Below, in pieces: positions 59,530 to 64,000 of a stretch of DNA of 64,000 nt. Position 1 is the stretch's first letter. Every line of letters begins with the position of its first letter. The notes beneath the pieces are model-generated. The model was given only the letters and a program-made list of their open reading frames with translations, did not search any database and was not told the DNA's origin. A program made the position numbers and the translations under genes. Origin of the DNA: Pandoraea sp. ASV26 (GTDB taxonomy: Bacteria > Pseudomonadota > Gammaproteobacteria > Burkholderiales > Burkholderiaceae); the NCBI RefSeq assembly GCF_016428915.1, contig NZ_JAELTP010000011.1, positions 1 to 64,000 of the forward strand, given 5' to 3'.

Positions 59530-61086
59530 TTACTTCTTGTCCGCCGGCTTGGCCGGTGCGACGGTATCGGTCTTCGGATCCGTCTTGGCGGCAGCGGCAG
59601 GCGCGGCGGCCTTCGCAGCGTCCTTCGGCATCGGGCCAGCGTTGGCTTCCAGGCGCGACTTCGTGCGCTGAACCGGCTCGCCCTTGAGCTGATGGATGGC
59701 CTGCTGGAGCATGAAGTCGTCGGCGCTGCCCAGATCCGGCAGGCGTTCTTCGCGTTCCTTCTTGCGCTCTTCCGGCGTCTTCTTCGCGTTCTCTTCCTCG
59801 AGGCGGCGCAGTTCTTCCAGGCGGCGGACTTCGCGGGCGTCGATTTCCTTCTGCTCGTCAGGCGTTTGCGTGTTGTGCAGATGGTTCTGGTAATCGATTT
59901 CGCGCGTCACCAGCACGTCGTCCGGATCGCCCTTCGGATTCTGATCGACCGGCACGTCCGGCTTGATACCGATGGACTGGATCGAACGGCCGCTCGGCGT
60001 GTAGTAGTACGCCGTGGTCAGACGCAGCGCGGTATCCGGCGAGAGCTGACGCACGGTCTGCACAGAGCCCTTGCCGAAGGTCGTCTTGCCCATGATCAGC
60101 GCGCGCTTGGAATCTTGCAGCGCACCGGCCACGATTTCCGAGGCCGACGCCGAGTAGGCGTTGACCAGCACCACCATCGGCACCGTCTTCCAGAACGCGG
60201 CTTCACCCTTGAGCGGATCTTCCGGGCTGGCCGACAGACGGTAGTTGTCGAACGTGGCCGTGTACTTCTGCTTGGCGTCTTCGATCTGCCCGTTGGTCGT
60301 CACGACCGTGGCACCTTCCTTCAGGAAGGCAGCGGACACACCGACTGCGGACTGGAGAATGCCGCCGCCGTTGTTACGCAGATCGAGCACCAGACCCTTG
60401 AGCGGTTGATCCTTGGCCAGTTCCTGCAACTTCTTGGCCAGATCCGGCACGGTGCGTTCCTGGAAGCTGGTGATGCGCACGTAACCGATGCCCGGCTCGA
60501 GCAGCTTGCCCTTGACGCTCTGCACACGAATTTCCGCGCGCACGATCGACACCGGGAAGGTGCGCTCGTCCGACTTGCGGAAGATCGTCAGCGTGACCTT
60601 GCTGCCCGGCGCGCCGCGCATGCGCTTGACCGCCTGGTCGAGGGTCATGCCGCGCACGGGCTTGTCGTCGATGCGGGTGATCAGGTCGCCGGGCTTCAGA
60701 CCTGCCTTGAAGGCCGGGCTGTCTTCGATCGGCGAGATCACCTTCACGAGACCGTCTTCCTGCGAAATCTCGATGCCGAGACCGGCGAAGCGGCCGCGCG
60801 TCTGCTCTTGCAGCTCTTTGTATTCTTCCTTGTCGAGGTACGACGAGTGCGGATCGAGGCTGGACACCATGCCCTTGATCGCCGCAGTCAGCAGCTTCTT
60901 GTCGTCGACCGGCTGCACGTATTCGCGCTTGATCTGACCGAACACTTCGGCCAGCAGACGAAGCTGCTCGAGCGGCAATGGCGTGGTAGCGCTTTGTGCG
61001 GAAGCCTGCGAGAACGCGAGGGTGGCAGCCGCACCGGTCGCGAGGCCCAGCACGATCAGGCCGATGTGTTTGAGGGTTTGGCGCAT
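59530..61086 (-). CDS. ctpA: S41 family carboxy-terminal processing protease
   Basis: A 518-residue secreted protease with a signal peptide (1-31), N-terminal helices (VFGQIKREYV), a PDZ domain (about 100-180: ISPIEDSPAFKAGLKPGDLI) and an S41 catalytic domain (about 195-365) whose Ser-Lys dyad is in NAYSASASEIVAGALQD (Ser about 315) and LIMGKTTFGKGSVQT (Lys about 340). A charged coiled coil (REVRRLEELRRLEEENAKK, about 415-450) and an Ala/Lys-rich tail extend beyond the usual CtpA end. Cleaves C-termini of periplasmic substrates, including peptidoglycan hydrolases. Start ATG 61086. Confidence 0.92.
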   Translation of the reverse strand: MRQTLKHIGLIVLGLATGAAATLAFSQASAQSATTPLPLEQLRLLAEVFGQIKREYVQPVDDKKLLTAAIKGMVSSLDPHSSYLDKEEYKELQEQTRGRFAGLGIEISQEDGLVKVISPIEDSPAFKAGLKPGDLITRIDDKPVRGMTLDQAVKRMRGAPGSKVTLTIFRKSDERTFPVSIVRAEIRVQSVKGKLLEPGIGYVRITSFQERTVPDLAKKLQELAKDQPLKGLVLDLRNNGGGILQSAVGVSAAFLKEGATVVTTNGQIEDAKQKYTATFDNYRLSASPEDPLKGEAAFWKTVPMVVLVNAYSASASEIVAGALQDSKRALIMGKTTFGKGSVQTVRQLSPDTALRLTTAYYYTPSGRSIQSIGIKPDVPVDQNPKGDPDDVLVTREIDYQNHLHNTQTPDEQKEIDAREVRRLEELRRLEEENAKKTPEERKKEREERLPDLGSADDFMLQQAIHQLKGEPVQRTKSRLEANAGPMPKDAAKAAAPAAAAKTDPKTDTVAPAKPADKK

Positions 61087-61511
61087 ATAGGCGTGGAAAT
61101 TCCGGATTTTTCGGGGCGCCCGCCAATGGGCGCGCGCACTTTGGCGAAGTATAACCGTTTGCCCGCAGGGCGGACATTGCCCATTCGACAGGGACTTTTC
61201 CCGAGTGGTTCTGCAAAAAGTTCCGTTCAACGTGTCGTTGTCACGGGATTTTGGTCGGACGTCGTCCGATAGCGCGTAGCTTTTGCAGGCAGAACGCGCA
61301 TTCGCAGGCGACGAGAGGCTGGAAAAGGGGCGCCGCGAAAACCGCCAAAATCGTGTTACGGCGTATTACGGGCAGGGCGGGAGACGAGGGAAGCGCACCG
61401 CGCAGGCGGTGCGCTTGGGTCCGGCTATCGGGATTTCGCCGCTATTGCAGTTTTCACAGCTTCCGCAGCTTTCGCTGCGTCAGCCGTATTCGCTGGACCG
61501 AAAGACGGCAA
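61087..61511. other. intergenic region gpmA-ctpA
   Basis: No gene is supported in these 425 bases. A 10-bp inverted repeat AAGCGCACCG-N6-CGGTGCGCTT (61391-61416) could end gpmA transcription though it lacks a T run. Short CAGCTTTC/GCAGTTTTC repeats lie near 61448-61480. Confidence 0.6.
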
Positions 61512-62258
61512 TTACTTCGACTTGCCTTGCGCGGCCACGGCGGCCAGCGCGCCGGCGATCTTGTCCTGATCGCCCAGATAGTAATGACGGATCGGCTTGA
61601 GGTCGGCGTCCAGTTCATACACGAGCGGCGTGCCGTTCGGGATGTTCAGGCCGGCGATGTCGTCATCCGAAATGTTGTCGAGATGCTTGATGAGCGCACG
61701 CAGCGAGTTGCCGTGGGCGGCGACGAGCACCTGTTTGCCGGCGCGCACCGCCGGGCCGATCGACTCGTTCCACAGCGGCAGCACCCGCGCCACGGTGTCC
61801 TTCAGGCACTCCGTGAGCGGAATCTCTTCGCGCTTGAGCTTGGCGTAACGCGGGTCGTTGTACGAGCTGCGCTCGTCGTCTGCGGCCAGCGGGGGGGGCG
61901 GCGTGTCGTAGCTGCGGCGCCAGACGTGCACCTGATCGTCACCGTACTTGGCGGCGGTCTCGGCCTTGTTCAGGCCGGCCAGTGCGCCGTAGTGACGCTC
62001 ATTCAGACGCCAGCTGTGCACCACGGGAATCCACATCTGGTCCATGGCGTCCTGCACGTGCCACAAGGTGCGGATCGCGCGCTTGAGGACCGACGTGTAG
62101 GCGAGATCGAACTTGAAGCCGGCTTCGGCGAGCAGATTGCCTGCCTGGCTGGCTTCAGCAACGCCCTTTTCGGTCAGGTCGACGTCGACCCAGCCGGTGA
62201 AGCGATTTTCCTTGTTCCACGTCGATTCGCCGTGGCGGATGAGAACGAGCTTGTACAT
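61512..62258 (-). CDS. gpmA: 2,3-bisphosphoglycerate-dependent phosphoglycerate mutase
   Basis: A 248-residue dPGM interconverting 3- and 2-phosphoglycerate. The phosphohistidine is His9 in LIRHGES; the acid Glu87 (LNERHYG) and His182 ([11 protein letters not shown]) complete the site, and the RFTGW loop is intact. The stretch [13 protein letters not shown] (about 118-130) carries an 8-base homopolymer. Start ATG 62258. Single gene; upstream is the divergent rhodanese gene. Confidence 0.93.
   Translation of the reverse strand: MYKLVLIRHGESTWNKENRFTGWVDVDLTEKGVAEASQAGNLLAEAGFKFDLAYTSVLKRAIRTLWHVQDAMDQMWIPVVHSWRLNERHYGALAGLNKAETAAKYGDDQVHVWRRSYDTPPPPLAADDERSSYNDPRYAKLKREEIPLTECLKDTVARVLPLWNESIGPAVRAGKQVLVAAHGNSLRALIKHLDNISDDDIAGLNIPNGTPLVYELDADLKPIRHYYLGDQDKIAGALAAVAAQGKSK
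61891..61898. repeat. 8-base G/C homopolymer inside gpmA
   Basis: Eight G on the + strand encode part of four prolines at about residue 120-123 of GpmA. Confidence 0.8.
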
Positions 62259-62452
62259 GAGCAAACTTCAGTCAGAGTTGGAAAGCGGGGGCAGCCGGTG
62301 AGACGCTGGATAATCGCAGCGCCTTGTGCGGCAAGGCCCGGCGCGGGCTTTGCGGCAACAATTCAGGGACTTTCGGGGTGACAAAAACGTGGCCACCGAC
62401 GTCCGGCGCAGCGATTGGCAACGCGACTCGTCGGCGCAATCACGGATTATTT

Positions 62453-62458
62453 TATAAT
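62453..62458 (+). promoter_or_regulatory. -10 box of the rhodanese gene
   Basis: A consensus TATAAT in an AT-rich patch, 34 bases before the GTG start. The -35 region is weak. Confidence 0.45.
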
Positions 62459-62491
62459 GATCGGATTCTTTTGATCTTTTTCAGGTGGTTT

Positions 62492-62899
62492 GTGAAGTTC
62501 TTTTCCGATTACACCAACCTCGCGCTGATCGCGATTGCCCTCGTTTCGGGCGGCATGCTGGCCTGGCCGGTCTTCAAGCGCGGAGGGCGCGGGCTGTCGA
62601 CGCTGGAAGCGACCCAGCTCATCAATCGTAAGGGCGCGGTGGTGCTCGACGTGCGTTCGGGAGAGGAGTTCGCCGGCGGCCACCTGCCGTCCGCGCGAAA
62701 TGTGCCGCTCGACGACGTAGAGCAAAAAATCGCTCAGGTCATCAAAAACAAGGCAGCACCGGTACTTATCGTGTGCAAGAGCGGTCAACGCTCCGCACGT
62801 GCTCAGACGCTGCTGCGCAATCTTGGCTATGCTGAAGCGTTCAGCCTCCAGGGCGGCATCGCTGCCTGGCAAGAAGCCGGCCTGCCGGTCGTCAAGTAA
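62492..62899 (+). CDS. rhodanese-like domain membrane protein
   Basis: A 135-residue protein with an N-terminal membrane segment (about 7-26) and one rhodanese domain (about 38-130). The active-site loop is VCKSGQRSA with the catalytic Cys near 92 in CKSGQR, so it is an active sulfurtransferase type. The start is a GTG at 62492, behind AGGTGG and a TATAAT promoter; upstream in-frame codons run through the promoter. Followed by grxC after 17 bases and then secB and gpsA: the conserved gpm-rhodanese-grxC-secB-gpsA order of proteobacteria. Confidence 0.88.
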   Translation: MKFFSDYTNLALIAIALVSGGMLAWPVFKRGGRGLSTLEATQLINRKGAVVLDVRSGEEFAGGHLPSARNVPLDDVEQKIAQVIKNKAAPVLIVCKSGQRSARAQTLLRNLGYAEAFSLQGGIAAWQEAGLPVVK

Positions 62900-62916
62900 T
62901 CGAGGAGTTGCAAGTC

Positions 62917-63177
62917 ATGCCGAAGATCGTGATGTACAGCACGCAAGTGTGCCCGTATTGCCAGATGGCGGAACGCCTGCTGCGCCAGCGCGGCGTTCAG
63001 GAAATCGAGAAGGTTCTGATCGACAAGGAGCCTGCCCGCCGCGAGGAAATGATGGCGCGCACGGGTCGCCGCACGGTGCCGCAAATATACATCGACGAGC
63101 GCCACATCGGCGGTTACGACGATCTGTCGGCACTCGATCGTGCGGGTGGCCTTCTGCCGCTCTTGCAAGCGGCCTGA
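62917..63177 (+). CDS. grxC: glutaredoxin 3
   Basis: An 86-residue glutaredoxin with the dithiol site CPYC (about 12-15), the TVPQIYID cis-proline loop (about 53-60) and the GGYDDL glutathione-binding motif (about 65-70). Reduces disulfides with glutathione and glutaredoxin cycling; gshA and gshB are 10 kb away. GAGGAG precedes the ATG. Confidence 0.93.
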   Translation: MPKIVMYSTQVCPYCQMAERLLRQRGVQEIEKVLIDKEPARREEMMARTGRRTVPQIYIDERHIGGYDDLSALDRAGGLLPLLQAA

Positions 63178-63199
63178 TACCCCCTAAAATAGTGCGCCC

Positions 63200-63219
63200 A
63201 GCCGCGTGTCTGCGCGGCT
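63200..63219. promoter_or_regulatory. hairpin in the secB leader
   Basis: AGCCGCG-N6-CGCGGCT lies 23 bases before the secB ATG; a TAAAAT box at 63185-63190 just upstream may be a -10 element. Confidence 0.4.
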
Positions 63220-63241
63220 GTCTCATACCCAAGGAAACGAA

Positions 63242-63748
63242 ATGTCCGACCAGAATCAGCCGTTTTTCAGCATCCAGCGCGCTTACCTGAAAGATCTGTC
63301 GCTCGAGCAGCCGAATTCGCCCGCGATCTTCCTCGAGCAGGAGATGCCGACCGTTGAAGTGCAACTGGACGTCGCCGCTGAGCGTCTGGCCGAGGAAATC
63401 TTCGAAGTCGCGGTGATCGCCACCGTGACGGCCAAGATCAAGGACAAGGTTGCGTTCCTGGTCGAAGGCAAGCAAGCCGGCATTTTCGAAATCCGCAATG
63501 TGCCGGTCGAGCAGCTCGACCCGCTCATCGGCATCGCCTGCCCGACGATCGTCTACCCGTACCTGCGCGCCAACGTGGCCGACGCCATCAGCCGTGCCGG
63601 CTTCCAGCCGATCCACTTGGCCGAAGTGAACTTCCAGGCGCTGTACGAGCAACGTCTGGCACAACTGGCCGAGCAACAAGCGGCCAACGGCGAGACGCCG
63701 GCCCCGGGCATCGTGATGCCTGACGGCTCGTCCGCTCAGACTCACTAA
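63242..63748 (+). CDS. secB: protein-export chaperone SecB
   Basis: A 168-residue SecB that keeps preproteins unfolded and hands them to Sec[18 protein letters not shown] (about 9-25), [10 protein letters not shown] and the [24 protein letters not shown] block (about 100-123) are diagnostic. An Ala/Gly-rich tail follows the acidic C-terminal end. AAGGAAA ribosome site. Confidence 0.95.
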   Translation: MSDQNQPFFSIQRAYLKDLSLEQPNSPAIFLEQEMPTVEVQLDVAAERLAEEIFEVAVIATVTAKIKDKVAFLVEGKQAGIFEIRNVPVEQLDPLIGIACPTIVYPYLRANVADAISRAGFQPIHLAEVNFQALYEQRLAQLAEQQAANGETPAPGIVMPDGSSAQTH

Positions 63749-63762
63749 GCGCTTGCGCTTGA

Positions 63763-63801
63763 TCGACGCGACGGCCTGCCCCGTGCCGGCCTTCGCGTCG
63801 A
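63763..63801. promoter_or_regulatory. inverted repeat between secB and gpsA
   Basis: TCGACGCGA and TCGCGTCGA (9 bp, perfect) enclose 21 bases with a second nested stem (GGCC/GGCC). No T run, and only 10 bases before the gpsA ATG. Confidence 0.4.
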
Positions 63802-63811
63802 GGCCCCCCTC

Positions 63812-64000
63812 ATGAAGATTGCCGTATTCGGTGCAGGTGCCTGGGGCACCGCGATGGCGAGTCACATGGCAGCACGCCATGACGTTGTGCTCTGGGCGCG
63901 CGACACAGCGCTCGTCAAGCAACTGACCGACTCCCACGAGAATTCCGCCTATCTCCCCGGTTCCACGCTGTCTCCCCGTCTGCGATTCGAAGCCGATTTC
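63812..64000 (+). CDS. gpsA: glycerol-3-phosphate dehydrogenase [NAD(P)+] (partial)
   Basis: The first 63 residues of GpsA; the rest is beyond the window. The NAD(P)-binding start [20 protein letters not shown] with GxGxWG and the later HENSAYLPG motif (about 42-50) identify it. It makes sn-glycerol 3-phosphate for phospholipids from dihydroxyacetone phosphate. Follows secB by 63 bases. Confidence 0.9.
   Translation, partial: MKIAVFGAGAWGTAMASHMAARHDVVLWARDTALVKQLTDSHENSAYLPGSTLSPRLRFEADF

Noticed and set aside
59692-61272. 526-codon plus-strand frame opposite the S41 protease gene
   Set aside because: Shadow of ctpA; no ribosome site and atypical composition.

Overview
The window is high-GC core chromosome of a beta-proteobacterium of the family Burkholderiaceae. 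Pandoraea or a close relative of Burkholderia is my best guess, inferred from gene content and order (split hldE with a separate rfaE2, PhaM, the birA-coaX-SPOR run, gshA/gshB next to the PTS genes, glnK-amtB with a TorF-type porin). No database was searched. I see no rRNA, tRNA, CRISPR array, prophage or insertion sequence. About 67 protein genes are supported; the first (alpha/beta hydrolase) and last (gpsA) run off the window.

Layout. 1-5.5 kb: PcaD-like hydrolase, DUF3108 membrane protein, an IclR regulator divergent from a fumarylacetoacetase-family hydrolase, and an amino-acid-type ABC binding protein. 5.7-10 kb: enoyl-CoA hydratase, PhaM, patatin-like lipase and an AraC regulator. 10-18.4 kb: LysE exporter, NTF2-like and chalcone-isomerase-like proteins, a diiron ferritin-like protein, heptose-1-P adenylyltransferase, L-asparaginase II, then the minus-strand birA-coaX-SPOR operon. 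18.6-25.4 kb: a second (non-canonical) MCE/Mla-type lipid transporter (STAS-MlaE permease, ATPase, MlaD, lipoprotein) with a VanZ protein, then an MFS exporter. 25.5-34 kb: thioredoxin-like ferredoxin, hydrolase, and the D-Ala/lipoate neighbourhood (D,D-carboxypeptidase, D-amino-acid aminotransferase, YbeD, LysR, DUF2917, EamA, lipB, lipA).

34.5-44 kb is the most coherent accessory-like unit: N-formylglutamate amidohydrolase and IclR regulator, then a SsuA/TauA-type ABC importer, the C4-dicarboxylate carrier dctA and the dctB/dctD two-component system. In front of the importer I read a textbook sigma-54 promoter (TGGCAT-N5-TTGCT at 36467-36482), a consensus IHF site beside it and two tandem perfect inverted repeats about 115-155 bp upstream, so the ABC importer and DctA may form one DctD- or NtrC-driven regulon.

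44-64 kb: TlpA-type thioredoxins, comM, ubiK, then the nitrogen operon porin-glnK-amtB with a near-perfect sigma-54 promoter (48482-48497) and two NtrC-type sites upstream; gshA and gshB separated by a LuxR-tailed gene of unknown role; PTS-type EIIA-HPr-EI; moeB-like E1 enzyme, a carboxy-terminal processing protease, gpmA, rhodanese, grxC, secB and gpsA. Recurrent non-coding themes are intrinsic terminators placed directly in front of start codons and short degenerate tandem arrays just past stop codons.
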